Source: Cytophagaceae bacterium
GTDB taxonomy: Bacteria; Bacteroidota; Bacteroidia; Cytophagales; Spirosomataceae
Assembly (NCBI GenBank): GCA_027491195.1
Contig: JAIXWQ010000011.1
Span: 186,001-250,000 of the forward strand
Reading direction: 5' to 3'
Length of the DNA stretch: 64,000 nucleotides
Below are positions 1-8,208 of this stretch, in pieces; position 1 is the stretch's first letter, and every line of letters begins with the position of its first letter. A model generated the notes under the pieces. It had not been told where the DNA came from. It searched no databases and was given only the letters and a program-made list of their open reading frames with translations. The position numbers and the translations under genes are program-made.

Positions 1-1
1 A

Positions 2-307
2 ATGCCTGAATTTGAACGTAAATTCGGTTCTATTCTACTAAAATTATTGCCCGCTGGATCAATTACAGGTGCTCCTAAAAAAGCCACCATGGAATTGATA
101 AAAAAAGCTGAACAGTATGAGCGAGGATTTTATACCGGAATTATGGGTAAATTTGATGGAACTAACTTCAATTCTGGAGTACTCATTCGATTCATTGAAA
201 AGAGCACAAAAGGACTGATGTATAAGAGTGGTGGCGGAATAACCGTCTTTTCTGAAGTTCAAAAAGAGTACAACGAATTAATTCAAAAAGTCTATCTACC
301 CTTCTAA
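2..307 (+). CDS. pabB: Aminodeoxychorismate synthase component I, C-terminal part (cut by window edge)
   Basis: This is the last ~100 residues of a chorismate-binding enzyme; the reading frame runs in from the left edge, so the true start lies outside. The stretch PAGSITGAPK, followed by a helix and then YERGFYTG, is the hallmark of the TrpE/PabB/MenF family active site, and the C-terminal SGGGIT motif is also typical. PabB aminates chorismate to 4-amino-4-deoxychorismate for folate synthesis. The choice of PabB over TrpE rests on the next gene, an aminodeoxychorismate lyase-like protein starting one base after this stop codon. An isochorismate or anthranilate synthase cannot be excluded from the tail alone. 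Confidence 0.85.
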   Translation: MPEFERKFGSILLKLLPAGSITGAPKKATMELIKKAEQYERGFYTGIMGKFDGTNFNSGVLIRFIEKSTKGLMYKSGGGITVFSEVQKEYNELIQKVYLPF

Positions 308-308
308 T

Positions 309-908
309 ATGTTTTCCTTTTTAGAAACGATTTGCATTCAAAACGGTCAAGCACAACATCTTGATTTCCATCAAATGAGGGTAAACGAGACTTTTGAGCA
401 ATTTTTCTCAGAATGGGAGCCTTTTGATGTGGAAGAATTAGTGGCGGAACAAGTCTTGCCAACGGAAGGAACACATCGATTAAGAATAACTTACCAGGAA
501 GATCCAGAGACCATCGAAATCCTGCCATACACGAAAAAAGAAGTCAACCGATTCGCCTTAGTCGACACGGGAGAAATTGATTATGGTTTTAAATGGGCTG
601 AGAGAGGTTTTTTCCAAACATTCTTAGATGCCCATCCGGAAGCAGATGAAGTGATATTTGTGAAAGACGGGAGAATCCAAGATTGCAGTATGGCGAACTT
701 AGCCTTTCTGAAAGAAGGTATTTGGTATACTCCTGAAGAACCCTTGCATTGGGGAACTACCAGAGCTAGATTAATCATAGAAGAAGAAGTAGAGGAAGCC
801 GAAATACTAGTAGAGGAATTAGCCAGCTATGAGCGCGTTTGTTTAATCAATGTGTTCAGACCATTAACTGTTGAAAACTCTCTTTCGGTAGCGGAATCTA
901 TTTTGTAA
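309..908 (+). CDS. pabC: Aminotransferase class IV, probable aminodeoxychorismate lyase
   Basis: A 199-residue fold-type IV PLP protein, short for the family (usually 270 or more residues) but common in this form in Bacteroidota. Visible features are the Lys of GFKWAER near residue 96 (expected PLP Schiff-base lysine), the DEVIFVKDGRIQDCSMAN segment matching the E-x-x-x-x-N(x)4-E-x-x-x-x-N region of the family, and GTTRARL as the phosphate-binding loop. PabC would release pyruvate from aminodeoxychorismate to give 4-aminobenzoate. The start codon lies one base after the pabB stop, so the two are co-transcribed. Function is inferred from family and neighbour; a D-amino-acid or branched-chain transaminase is less likely. 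Confidence 0.8.
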   Translation: MFSFLETICIQNGQAQHLDFHQMRVNETFEQFFSEWEPFDVEELVAEQVLPTEGTHRLRITYQEDPETIEILPYTKKEVNRFALVDTGEIDYGFKWAERGFFQTFLDAHPEADEVIFVKDGRIQDCSMANLAFLKEGIWYTPEEPLHWGTTRARLIIEEEVEEAEILVEELASYERVCLINVFRPLTVENSLSVAESIL

Positions 909-916
909 ATTAAATC

Positions 917-2347
917 ATGAGCACCGAAAAAAGCCCTAGCTTTTTATTGCACCAAAAATTCCCTTTTGAACCTACGCCTTCTCAGGCGCAGCTCTTTCAA
1001 AAGTTAAGTGGATTTGTACTCAACAAAGACGAATGGGCAGCGCTTACGTTTATCATCAAAGGCTATGCTGGAACGGGTAAAACGACCGTCATATCGAGCT
1101 TAATTAAAATCTTGCCTTCCTTTGGTTATAAAACCCAATTGATGGCGCCGACGGGTCGAGCGGCAAAAGTGATGGCAAATTATGCCAAGAAAAAGGCCAG
1201 TACCATTCACAAAAAAATCTACAGGCAAGTAAGTAACCCACATTCAGGCGCACTTAGTTTCCAACGCATGAGCAATTATGCCACAAACACCGTATTTATT
1301 GTGGATGAGGCATCGATGATTACGGATGAATCGGATTTTGGAACAAACAGCTTATTAACTGATTTAATTGAATACGTATTCACGAATCCGGAGAATGGAC
1401 ACACGGGAAATAAACTGATCTTCGTGGGAGATACCGCTCAGTTACCTCCAGTAGGCAAAAGTTTATCTCCTGCCCTATCTAAAGACTATATTTCCTCCGA
1501 ATTCCACATGGAAGTAGTAGATCATGAATTAACAGATGTCATGCGACAGGATGTCAATTCAGGCATTTTATACAATGCTACGGCACTAAGACAACTTTTA
1601 TTGGCTAACTCTACAGCCATTCAATTCAATACAAAATCTTTCAAAGACATCTTCCGGATGACCGGCGAAAAGATGGAAGATGGGATGCATTATGCTTTTA
1701 AGAAATTTGGCAAAGAAGAAACCATCCTGTTAACGCGTTCGAATAAGAGTGCCGTGCAATTGAATGAGTTTGTGAGGCGAACGATTCTGTATCAAGAAGA
1801 TGAAATATCGAGTGGCGATTTATTGATGATTGTGAGAAATAATTACCATTGGCTAGATGAAGATTCTCCAGCAGGATTTTTAGCAAATGGCGATTTCGTA
1901 GAAATCATGAAAATCAAACGGGAAGAAGAAATGCATGGTCAGCGATTCTTAGATGTATCGCTACGACTTTGTGATTATGAAGATCATCCTCCCATTGAGG
2001 CCAAAATCCTCTTGGAAACCTTGCATTCCGCTGAATCTGCTTTAGGTAGAGAGGCCAACAAAAAACTGTATGATTCGGTTTGCGAGGATTATGCCCACAT
2101 TCCAAAGAAAAAAGAGCGGACGGAAGCCATCAGAAAAGATCCTTATTTGAATGCTTTACAAGTGAAATTTGCCTATGCACTTACGGTTCATAAATCCCAA
2201 GGGGGACAATGGTCTGCCGTTTTTGTAGATCAGGGTTATTTAAAGGAAGATCAAATTGACCCAGAATACCTACGCTGGTTGTATACTGCCATTACCAGAG
2301 CAACCCACGAGATATTCTTAGTCAATTTTCACGATCGTTTCTTTTAA
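917..2347 (+). CDS. RecD/PIF1-like ATP-dependent DNA helicase (SF1)
   Basis: A 476-residue superfamily 1 helicase. Walker A GYAGTGKTT lies at residues 49-57, Walker B VDEAS at 129-133, GDTAQLPP (motif III) follows, and the C-terminal UvrD_C_2 motif LTVHKSQGGQW with a final YTAITRA is present. There is no long N-terminal extension as in RecD2, so this is a compact single-chain helicase of the type usual in Bacteroidota. It probably unwinds DNA during repair or recombination; no partner RecB or RecC gene is nearby. The stop codon overlaps the alanine dehydrogenase stop on the other strand by 4 bases. Confidence 0.88.
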   Translation: MSTEKSPSFLLHQKFPFEPTPSQAQLFQKLSGFVLNKDEWAALTFIIKGYAGTGKTTVISSLIKILPSFGYKTQLMAPTGRAAKVMANYAKKKASTIHKKIYRQVSNPHSGALSFQRMSNYATNTVFIVDEASMITDESDFGTNSLLTDLIEYVFTNPENGHTGNKLIFVGDTAQLPPVGKSLSPALSKDYISSEFHMEVVDHELTDVMRQDVNSGILYNATALRQLLLANSTAIQFNTKSFKDIFRMTGEKMEDGMHYAFKKFGKEETILLTRSNKSAVQLNEFVRRTILYQEDEISSGDLLMIVRNNYHWLDEDSPAGFLANGDFVEIMKIKREEEMHGQRFLDVSLRLCDYEDHPPIEAKILLETLHSAESALGREANKKLYDSVCEDYAHIPKKKERTEAIRKDPYLNALQVKFAYALTVHKSQGGQWSAVFVDQGYLKEDQIDPEYLRWLYTAITRATHEIFLVNFHDRFF

Positions 2348-3429
2348 AGATTAAACGTTGCCGCAACACCTGGATGGAATAGTTTTCCATCATAGATCGT
2401 CAAGCCCTTATTTAAGGCTTCATTCTGAATACATGCCTCTGTCCAGCCTAAATTTGCTAGCAAATGTACATATGGCAGTGTCGCTTGAGTTAAGGCCATT
2501 GTAGATGTTTGCGGCACAGCTCCTGGCATATTTGCCACGCAATAGTGAACAATACCGTCTATTTCATAAATCGGATTCTCGTGAGTCGTAGGCTTGCAGG
2601 TCTCAATGCATCCCCCCTGATCCACGGCCACATCCACTAAAACCGTACCTGGAGCCATCTTCTTAAGATCTTCTCGTTTAATTAAATGAGGCGCTTTAGC
2701 ACCATGTAATAAAACAGCTCCAATCACTAAATCTACGGAAGGTAAAGATTCTTGAATCGCATAAGACGTAGAAAACTGGGTGGAAACATTAGCCGGCATT
2801 ACCTCGTCCAAGTAGCGAAGACGCGCTAAATTCGTATCCATGATAGTCACATTGGCTCCTAAGCCTGCAGCCATCTTCGCAGCTTGTGTACCGACTACAC
2901 CACCACCTAAGACTAATACATTAGCCGGTTTAACACCAGGAACTCCACCTAATAACTTCCCTTTACCACCTTGTGGTTTCCCTAAGTAAAAGGCACCCAC
3001 TTGAATGGCCATGCGTCCTGCTACTTCGGACATGGGTGTTAGTAGAGGTAAGCTACGATCAGCTAATTCCACTGTTTCGTAGGCAATACACACGGCATCA
3101 GAACTAAGCATCGCAGAAGTTAATTCACGTGAGGCCGCGAAATGGAAATAGGTAAATAGTATTTGGTTCTTTTTGATCAGCGGAAACTCAGCTGCTAAAG
3201 GTTCTTTTACCTTCACAATCATATCAGCTATCGCATATACTTCTGCAGCTGTAGCTAGAATAACCGCACCCGCTTCTTTATATTGTGCATCTGTCAGGCC
3301 TGAACCCTCTCCTGCACTCGCTTGTACATACACTTGATGTCCATTTGCGGTTAAACCTTGAACACCTGCCGGGGTTAAGCCTACTCGAAACTCCTGAATT
3401 TTAATTTCTTTTGGAACACCTATGATCAT
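2344..3429 (-). CDS. ald: Alanine dehydrogenase
   Basis: A 361-residue NAD-dependent enzyme interconverting L-alanine and pyruvate plus ammonia. It starts [10 protein letters not shown] as family members do. The substrate-binding lysine is K75 in VKVKEP and the catalytic histidine H96 in FTYFHFA, at the numbers known for the mycobacterial enzyme. The Rossmann motif [13 protein letters not shown] and the downstream [11 protein letters not shown] motif are intact. The gene is divergent from an Lrp/AsnC-type regulator, the usual arrangement for a regulator of amino-acid catabolism. The 5' leader carries a hairpin with a T-rich tail (3449-3479). Complete and of normal length. Confidence 0.95.
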   Translation of the reverse strand: MIIGVPKEIKIQEFRVGLTPAGVQGLTANGHQVYVQASAGEGSGLTDAQYKEAGAVILATAAEVYAIADMIVKVKEPLAAEFPLIKKNQILFTYFHFAASRELTSAMLSSDAVCIAYETVELADRSLPLLTPMSEVAGRMAIQVGAFYLGKPQGGKGKLLGGVPGVKPANVLVLGGGVVGTQAAKMAAGLGANVTIMDTNLARLRYLDEVMPANVSTQFSTSYAIQESLPSVDLVIGAVLLHGAKAPHLIKREDLKKMAPGTVLVDVAVDQGGCIETCKPTTHENPIYEIDGIVHYCVANMPGAVPQTSTMALTQATLPYVHLLANLGWTEACIQNEALNKGLTIYDGKLFHPGVAATFNL

Positions 3430-3448
3430 ATCGTCTAGTTTTAAAAAG

Positions 3449-3479
3449 AAAGGCCACCGAAAAAAATTCGCTGGCCTTT
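3449..3479 (-). promoter_or_regulatory. Attenuator-like hairpin in the ald leader
   Basis: On the minus strand the sequence forms an 8-bp stem (AAAGGCCA with TGGCCTTT), one C-C mismatch, then 4 more pairs around an A/T loop, and is followed by CTTTTT just before the ald start codon. That looks like an intrinsic terminator placed 20 bases upstream of the start. It could be a leader attenuator or simply a 5' stabilising hairpin; the sequence alone does not decide. Confidence 0.4.
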
Positions 3480-3550
3480 ACCTTTGATGAAGTATAATAC
3501 AATGTAAATATAAGATACGCCATAAAATATCTTGCATAATACCATATAAT

Positions 3551-3565
3551 AAGTAATATTTACTT
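3551..3565. promoter_or_regulatory. 15-bp palindrome, candidate Lrp-type operator between ald and its regulator
   Basis: AAGTAA-TAT-TTACTT is a perfect 6-bp inverted repeat with a 3-base centre. It has the 15-base length of the classical E. coli Lrp consensus and agrees at 11 of 15 positions by hand alignment. It sits in the divergent intergenic region, 68 bases from the regulator start and about 120 from the ald start. The surrounding DNA is very AT-rich, so chance cannot be ruled out. Confidence 0.4.
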
Positions 3566-3633
3566 TAAATATATAAAATTGCAGAAATTAATACGATACA
3601 GCCTCTTCATTTTAACAATAATCAGAAAACTTT

Positions 3634-4104
3634 ATGGCAAAAAACATGAATCTCGATGAATTGGATTATAAAATCTTACACATCATACAGAATGACAGCC
3701 AAAAAACCCTGAAAGACATTTCAGAGCAAGTTAATTTGTCTCTAAGCCCTACCCATGATCGCATCAAACGAATGGAATCAGATGGCTATATCCAAGGTTA
3801 TGTAGCCTTATTGAATCGAAAGAAACTGAACCTCGGGCTCGTTGTTCACTGCCAAGTGACCTTAGAAAAGCAGAACCGAAAGAACTTTAGTGAATTCGAA
3901 GCGGCCATTCTAAACTTCCCAGAAGTAACCTCGTGCCACCTGGTATCAGGTAATTTCGATTATTATTTAAATGTAGTAAGTGCGGATGTGGAAAGCTATA
4001 ATCGATTTTACCAAGAAAAACTAGCTGTATTACCTTCTGTCGCCCATATCTCTACCCTATTTGTCATGGATGAAATAAAACAAACAACGGCATTGCCGTT
4101 GTAA
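3634..4104 (+). CDS. Lrp/AsnC family transcriptional regulator
   Basis: A 156-residue regulator with an N-terminal winged helix-turn-helix (about residues 6-64; LDYKILHIIQNDSQKTLKDI) and a C-terminal ligand-sensing RAM domain (about 70-145). Family members form dimers to octamers and sense amino acids. Divergent placement opposite ald suggests that it controls alanine catabolism, and a palindromic candidate site lies between the genes. A TAnnTTTG-like box at 3479-3486 could be its promoter with a long leader, but this is weak. The 3' end is embedded in a short hairpin (4084-4102) just before the tmRNA gene. Confidence 0.9.
   Translation: MAKNMNLDELDYKILHIIQNDSQKTLKDISEQVNLSLSPTHDRIKRMESDGYIQGYVALLNRKKLNLGLVVHCQVTLEKQNRKNFSEFEAAILNFPEVTSCHLVSGNFDYYLNVVSADVESYNRFYQEKLAVLPSVAHISTLFVMDEIKQTTALPL
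4084..4102 (+). terminator. Hairpin over the stop of the Lrp-type gene
   Basis: ACAACGGC-ATT-GCCGTTGT is a perfect 8-bp stem with a 3-base loop. It covers the last codons and the first base of the stop codon and is followed by AATTTTAT. It may act as a weak terminator or a 3'-end stabiliser upstream of the tmRNA promoter. Confidence 0.4.
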
Positions 4105-4109
4105 TTTTA

Positions 4110-4117
4110 TATCTTTG
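4110..4117 (+). promoter_or_regulatory. -7 box of the tmRNA promoter
   Basis: TATCTTTG matches the Bacteroidota -7 consensus TAnnTTTG exactly and lies 12 bases before the mature tmRNA 5' end. That fits a short leader removed by RNase P. No convincing -33 TTG at normal spacing was found. Confidence 0.55.
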
Positions 4118-4128
4118 TCATTCTATTT

Positions 4129-4496
4129 GGGATCGACCGGTTTTGACAGCTTATGTAGTCCGGTTGTAAGCACGTCGGGAGTTGTAGGCATTTCCTGTTA
4201 AAAAAACCTTCGAATTATAGCTGGCAATACTTCGTATGCCATGGCTGCTTAGTCTGATAGACTAACCAATTGCCATCGTTCAGCCCTGTCCAAACTCTGC
4301 CGACGGGGGATTCTGAGCGTCGACATGCAGAGTCGCTGATTTTGATTTCTCTAATGAATCAGTAGTATCCAGAGGATAAGTGTTAGGTAAGGTCTGATCT
4401 GAACCTATCTAACATCGAAAATTAATCAAATCTAAACGTGTAGAAAGCAGCAGTTCTCTAGGTTTGGACGAGGGTTCGAGTCCCTCCGATTCCACA
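4129..4496 (+). ncRNA. ssrA: Transfer-messenger RNA (tmRNA)
   Basis: The 5' end GGGATCGACCGG with TTTTGACAG and the 3' end GGGTTCGAGTCCC then CGATTCC show the tRNA-like half: GGGATCG (4129-4135) pairs with CGATTCC (4487-4493) as the 7-bp acceptor stem, and the T-arm is intact. The tag frame can be read from Ala GCT at 4220 to TAG at 4250: A-G-N-T-S-Y-A-M-A-A. The hydrophobic AMAA ending is the normal degradation signal. The sequence after discriminator A4494 is CA rather than CCA, so the CCA end must be completed enzymatically. It is a one-piece tmRNA that rescues stalled ribosomes with SmpB. Confidence 0.96.
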
Positions 4497-4517
4497 GATG
4501 GACGTTTTGTTCAGTTG

Positions 4518-4559
4518 AAAGCATTCATAAAATCGAAAGACTTTGTGAATGCTTTTTTT
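4518..4559 (+). terminator. Intrinsic terminator after ssrA
   Basis: AAAGCATTCA and TGAATGCTTT form a 10-bp stem around an 18-base loop, followed by a run of T. It lies about 20 bases after the tmRNA 3' end. Confidence 0.75.
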
Positions 4560-4617
4560 ATGAACACGTGATAGATTAAGCATTTTGAAATATATTTACA
4601 CGAAATAAACAGCAACT

Positions 4618-5640
4618 ATGAAAATACACTTAACTATTTTATTCACCTGCCTTTCCTTTTTTTCCTTTTCCCAAACAGATAGTACCGACATCTTAGAGGA
4701 TTACAGCAACTACGGTGAGCCTGAAGGAGTAAAAAGATATACCACCCAGAAAGTACTGAACCAGACCCCTCAAAAAATCATTAGTTTAGGCTACGACTAT
4801 ACAGGTGAATTTCACATGCCAGGGATTCGCATTGCGGAAAACATTACTCAATTAGATGATAGACATGTAAACCAAGTGAATGTTTTCAGAGCACAATTGA
4901 ACATTCCAGTGGTGGCCACAAACAAAATTATATGGCAATTAGGGGCTAACTATTGGGGATCACAATTTCAAGTGGAAAATGCAAACAGCAACTCCTTCAC
5001 TAAATTATTAAATCAATCTTCCCTCGTCAGTGCAGGAATAAATACTACTATTTTCAAACCACTGAATGAGACTAACTTCCTGATTTTTCAAGCTAGTGCG
5101 GATGTGAATGGACTGTTTACTGAAAACGCGAAGGTGACTTCCAATGCTTTAACTGTTAGCGCAACAGCCATTTATGGATGGAAAAAGTCAGAAAAAAACA
5201 TGATCGGTACTGGTATTGCGAGATCCTACAGAGCTGGAAGAATGATGTATTTCCCGGTATTGTTTTGGAACAAAACATTTAATGATAAATGGGGCATGGA
5301 ATTATTACTCCCGGCAAAAGGACATATCAGATATAATATCAATACCTCCAATATGATTCAGGCAGGTTTCGAATTAGAAGGAAACCAATTCTCTTTGCCA
5401 ATCCCGTCCAATCAGCGAGATTTATTTTACATCCAACGAGGCGAGTTAAAACCAAGAATCATGTGGGATAAGAAAATCACTGGATTTTTATGGTTCAGTG
5501 CCCAAGTCGGATTACGTTATAATTACCGGTTTGACGTGATGAACACGTATGATGGAAAAGAAAATAACGAACGGTATTTCACCAGTAAGCTGGGGAATCC
5601 ACTCTACTTTAATATCAGTTTGAACTTGGTTTCACCCTAA
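4618..5640 (+). CDS. Secreted outer-membrane beta-barrel protein, DUF6268-like
   Basis: A 340-residue protein with a signal peptide (about residues 1-18, hydrophobic core ILFTCLSFFSFS before Q). The rest alternates short hydrophobic and polar strands, with YDYTGEF near the start and aromatic strand ends, and a C-terminus with aromatic and hydrophobic residues, as in barrel proteins. It resembles the DUF6268 family common in Bacteroidota, whose function is unknown. It stands alone, after the tmRNA terminator and before a shared bidirectional terminator. Transport or structural roles are both possible. Confidence 0.65.
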   Translation: MKIHLTILFTCLSFFSFSQTDSTDILEDYSNYGEPEGVKRYTTQKVLNQTPQKIISLGYDYTGEFHMPGIRIAENITQLDDRHVNQVNVFRAQLNIPVVATNKIIWQLGANYWGSQFQVENANSNSFTKLLNQSSLVSAGINTTIFKPLNETNFLIFQASADVNGLFTENAKVTSNALTVSATAIYGWKKSEKNMIGTGIARSYRAGRMMYFPVLFWNKTFNDKWGMELLLPAKGHIRYNINTSNMIQAGFELEGNQFSLPIPSNQRDLFYIQRGELKPRIMWDKKITGFLWFSAQVGLRYNYRFDVMNTYDGKENNERYFTSKLGNPLYFNISLNLVSP

Positions 5641-5641
5641 T

Positions 5642-5669
5642 AAAAAAGGCTCCTAATGGAGCCTTTTTT
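5642..5669. terminator. Bidirectional terminator between convergent genes
   Basis: AAAAAAGGCTCC-TAAT-GGAGCCTTTTTT is a perfect stem with a 4-base loop and T-runs on both strands. It ends both the DUF6268-like gene and the DUF2147 gene. Confidence 0.85.
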
Positions 5670-5671
5670 AT

Positions 5672-6133
5672 TTATTTAGCTACTTGCCTAGTCCAGGTAT
5701 CTGTTCTACCAATGAGGGAGACTCCAATATAACCACGGACTTCTAATGAATTACCGTTGATTAAACGCATGGTAGAAGAATAAGTATTGCCATTTTTAGG
5801 GTCATAAATATTCCCTTCTTCCCAAAGATTTTCGCTTTTGTACACAAATCCCCAAATATTGATTAAACCTAAAACAGGCTTAGATTTAGCCGCAGGATCC
5901 TCATTATTCTTATCTAATTTAGGCTTTCCCGTCTCAGGATCGATTGGTTCTTTTAACCACACTACCCTACCTTGGTATTTATTTCCATTCTTATAAATCT
6001 TCACCATAGCAGTTCCCTCGCCTGTTTTCCAAACACCAACAATCGCATCTGGATTATCGGAAGCAAAAGAGCTAAAAGATGAAATAAATAATCCTACAAA
6101 AAGGAAAACAAGTATTTTTTTAGCTGTTGACAT
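5672..6133 (-). CDS. Secreted DUF2147 family protein
   Basis: A 153-residue protein with a clear signal peptide (residues 1-24, ending FASD). The mature part has the DUF2147 pattern: IVGVWKTGEG, a strand region with YQGRVVWLKEP, then DPKNGNTYSS and LEVRGYIGVSLIGRTDTWTR, suggesting a lipocalin-like barrel. The family is widespread and of unknown molecular function. It lies 18 bases downstream of the Xaa-Pro aminopeptidase gene and is probably co-transcribed. Confidence 0.85.
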   Translation of the reverse strand: MSTAKKILVFLFVGLFISSFSSFASDNPDAIVGVWKTGEGTAMVKIYKNGNKYQGRVVWLKEPIDPETGKPKLDKNNEDPAAKSKPVLGLINIWGFVYKSENLWEEGNIYDPKNGNTYSSTMRLINGNSLEVRGYIGVSLIGRTDTWTRQVAK

Positions 6134-6151
6134 AATTGATAAAGGTTTAAT

Positions 6152-7537
6152 TTAAAAAATTGATTTCTGAGCGGCCATCTTTTCGATTTCTGCCACGGAT
6201 CTTGGAGAACCTTTGGAAAAATTCACATTCCCTGTCTCTGTGATCAAAATATCATCTTCGATACGGATACCGATGTTCCACCATTTCTTATCGCATTTGC
6301 TTCCTGCAGGAATGTAAATACCTGGTTCCACTGTTACGACAACACCTGCTGCTAAGATGCGAGGTCCTAAGTCATGTACATCTAATCCTAAGTGATGTGA
6401 TGTTCCGTGAGGGAAATACGTGCGTGCTTCTTTCTCATTCGCAGCAATACCTAATTTAATTAAACCTGCATTCACCACTGCACGTGAAGCAGCATCAATA
6501 TCTCCAAACGGAGCACCTGCCTTACAAGCAGCGATACCTGCATCTTGAGCAGCTAAAACGATTTCATATAATGCTTTTTGTGCTTCTGTAAACTTACCAT
6601 TTGCGGGAACTGTACGCGTAACGTCAGCTGAATAACCATGGTATTCCGCTGCACAATCGCTCAATAATAGATCGCCATCTTTGACTGTTTTCAAATTCGT
6701 GATGTAGTGAAGAACGCAAGCATTTTCTGCCGCACCATTAATACTGTTATATCCAGGATATTCCGAGCCAGCATTCTTGAAATGGTATTCCATAATGGCC
6801 TGAGCTTGGAATTCTTTCATCCCCTGCTTAATAGCACGCATCACATCGTTATGCCCTAATACACTGATAGAAGCCGCTTTTTGAATTAAGGCAATCTCTT
6901 CAGGTTGCTTAATTCCACGCAATGCACGTAGGGTATTTAAGGTAGTTTTGGAGGCTAAAGGTTTAGCAGACGCAATCACTAAACTATCCACCAAAGAGGC
7001 CATACGAGTTAATGGATCAGGTTTTGCTTGGTATTTTGCAAAGATTCCTTCCGAACGGTATAAGGTATAAACGGAGTCAACTCCCGCTAAAGAAATGGAT
7101 GACGTATTAAATTGGTCATTAATGAACACGTTTTCCATTTTACTCTTTGCCTTGAAACCATCCGTTCCTAGAATCTTTCCGGTCCAAAGCTCCTTGAATG
7201 GATCGCGGTTTTGGACAAAAATAAATTCAGTCCCCGTCTTCCCTAATAAGGTAACAGGTTGCTTGAAAAGCAATAAAACAGCGTTAGGCTCCTCTAGACC
7301 TGTTAAATAATAGAAATTCTTGTTTTGTGCATATTGAAACTCAGTATCATTGCTACGCTGACGAGTTTGAGAAGCAAAAAAGATACCGACGCCCTTATCA
7401 GACATTTTCTCTTTAAAGGCTGCACGACGACCTGCGTGAAATTCAGGAGTTAAATAATCCGTTGGATAATCTTGTGCAATGGCAGATTGTAAAGACAAAG
7501 TCGCGAACAATCCGATGATGAGATGTTTAATTTTCAT
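6152..7537 (-). CDS. Secreted Xaa-Pro aminopeptidase (M24B)
   Basis: A 461-residue metallopeptidase that removes N-terminal residues preceding proline. Residues 1-21 are a signal peptide, so it acts in the periplasm or outside. The N-terminal creatinase-like aminopeptidase P domain covers about 30-180 and the pita-bread catalytic domain 210-450. Metal ligands are visible: the two Asp of LLSDCAAEYHGYSADVTR, His in FPHGTSHHLG, Glu in VTVEPGIY and Glu in IRIEDD. It is complete and followed by the DUF2147 gene. Probable role: recycling of proline-containing peptides. Confidence 0.92.
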   Translation of the reverse strand: MKIKHLIIGLFATLSLQSAIAQDYPTDYLTPEFHAGRRAAFKEKMSDKGVGIFFASQTRQRSNDTEFQYAQNKNFYYLTGLEEPNAVLLLFKQPVTLLGKTGTEFIFVQNRDPFKELWTGKILGTDGFKAKSKMENVFINDQFNTSSISLAGVDSVYTLYRSEGIFAKYQAKPDPLTRMASLVDSLVIASAKPLASKTTLNTLRALRGIKQPEEIALIQKAASISVLGHNDVMRAIKQGMKEFQAQAIMEYHFKNAGSEYPGYNSINGAAENACVLHYITNLKTVKDGDLLLSDCAAEYHGYSADVTRTVPANGKFTEAQKALYEIVLAAQDAGIAACKAGAPFGDIDAASRAVVNAGLIKLGIAANEKEARTYFPHGTSHHLGLDVHDLGPRILAAGVVVTVEPGIYIPAGSKCDKKWWNIGIRIEDDILITETGNVNFSKGSPRSVAEIEKMAAQKSIF

Positions 7538-7569
7538 GGAATAATAGAATTATGAAGAAGCAAGATAAG

Positions 7570-7596
7570 AAAAAAGGCTCCAGATGGAGCCTTTGA
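7570..7596 (-). terminator. Terminator after the 182-residue membrane protein gene
   Basis: AAAAAAGGCTCC-AGAT-GGAGCC gives, on the minus strand, a 6-bp GC-rich stem followed by TTTTTT. The stem is the same as that of the terminator at 5642. Confidence 0.75.
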
Positions 7597-7597
7597 A

Positions 7598-8146
7598 TTA
7601 ATTTTTTTGACCAAAATACCGACTCAACCAGAAGCCACATAGCCCCCAAGCGACTACAGCATCAATTAATTGAGCTCGTAAATCGTACACCGGGTACCAA
7701 ATGTGTTCGGTATAGGAGGTATTGCAAAAGGCGATTAAGCCAATTACTACTGAAACACCTACAATCGTAGAACGTCTCGGGATTTTAAGTTTAGAGATAA
7801 TCCAAACCAATAAAAAGACCATAAACACATCTAAAACGAAACCACGAATCATGTTCATGGTCATATCTGTTTTATAAGATGGATAATAAATGACACGAGC
7901 CCAAGGCTTTCCTGCAATCGACTTAGTAAAACCCTCTAACTCTTCCATCGATTGATTATGACTCATTCGAGGTAAAATATAGCCACCTGAAGCTAATTCC
8001 TGCTTATTCAAATAAGTAAGAATTGAATCTTGCTTAGCTGTGTATTGCTGAACAGGTTCATGCAAATTGAAGGCAACATGAGACAGGGTCTGCCAAATAA
8101 AGATAAGTAAGCCGCCTACCAGAGAACCGATAATAAGTTTTTTCAT
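7598..8146 (-). CDS. Membrane protein of unknown function
   Basis: A 182-residue protein I do not recognise. Residues 5-25 form an N-terminal membrane segment, about 75 polar residues follow (containing ILPRMSHNQSMEELEGF), then two or three hydrophobic segments at about 103-120, 127-145 and 157-175. This gives a four-segment membrane protein with one extracytoplasmic loop. Acidic and histidine residues in the last part (SYTEHIWYPVYD) could bind something, but nothing firm can be said. It has its own terminator and no evident operon partner. Confidence 0.6.
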   Translation of the reverse strand: MKKLIIGSLVGGLLIFIWQTLSHVAFNLHEPVQQYTAKQDSILTYLNKQELASGGYILPRMSHNQSMEELEGFTKSIAGKPWARVIYYPSYKTDMTMNMIRGFVLDVFMVFLLVWIISKLKIPRRSTIVGVSVVIGLIAFCNTSYTEHIWYPVYDLRAQLIDAVVAWGLCGFWLSRYFGQKN

Positions 8147-8208
8147 CGTGTTTGAATTGATTGAACGGCAAATATAGAAAAAAAATCCTACACGCTATCA
8201 ATAATATA

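Noticed and set aside
7095-7310. Plus-strand reading frame inside the Xaa-Pro aminopeptidase gene
   Set aside because: Shadow frame of a well-supported gene; no start context or family likeness.
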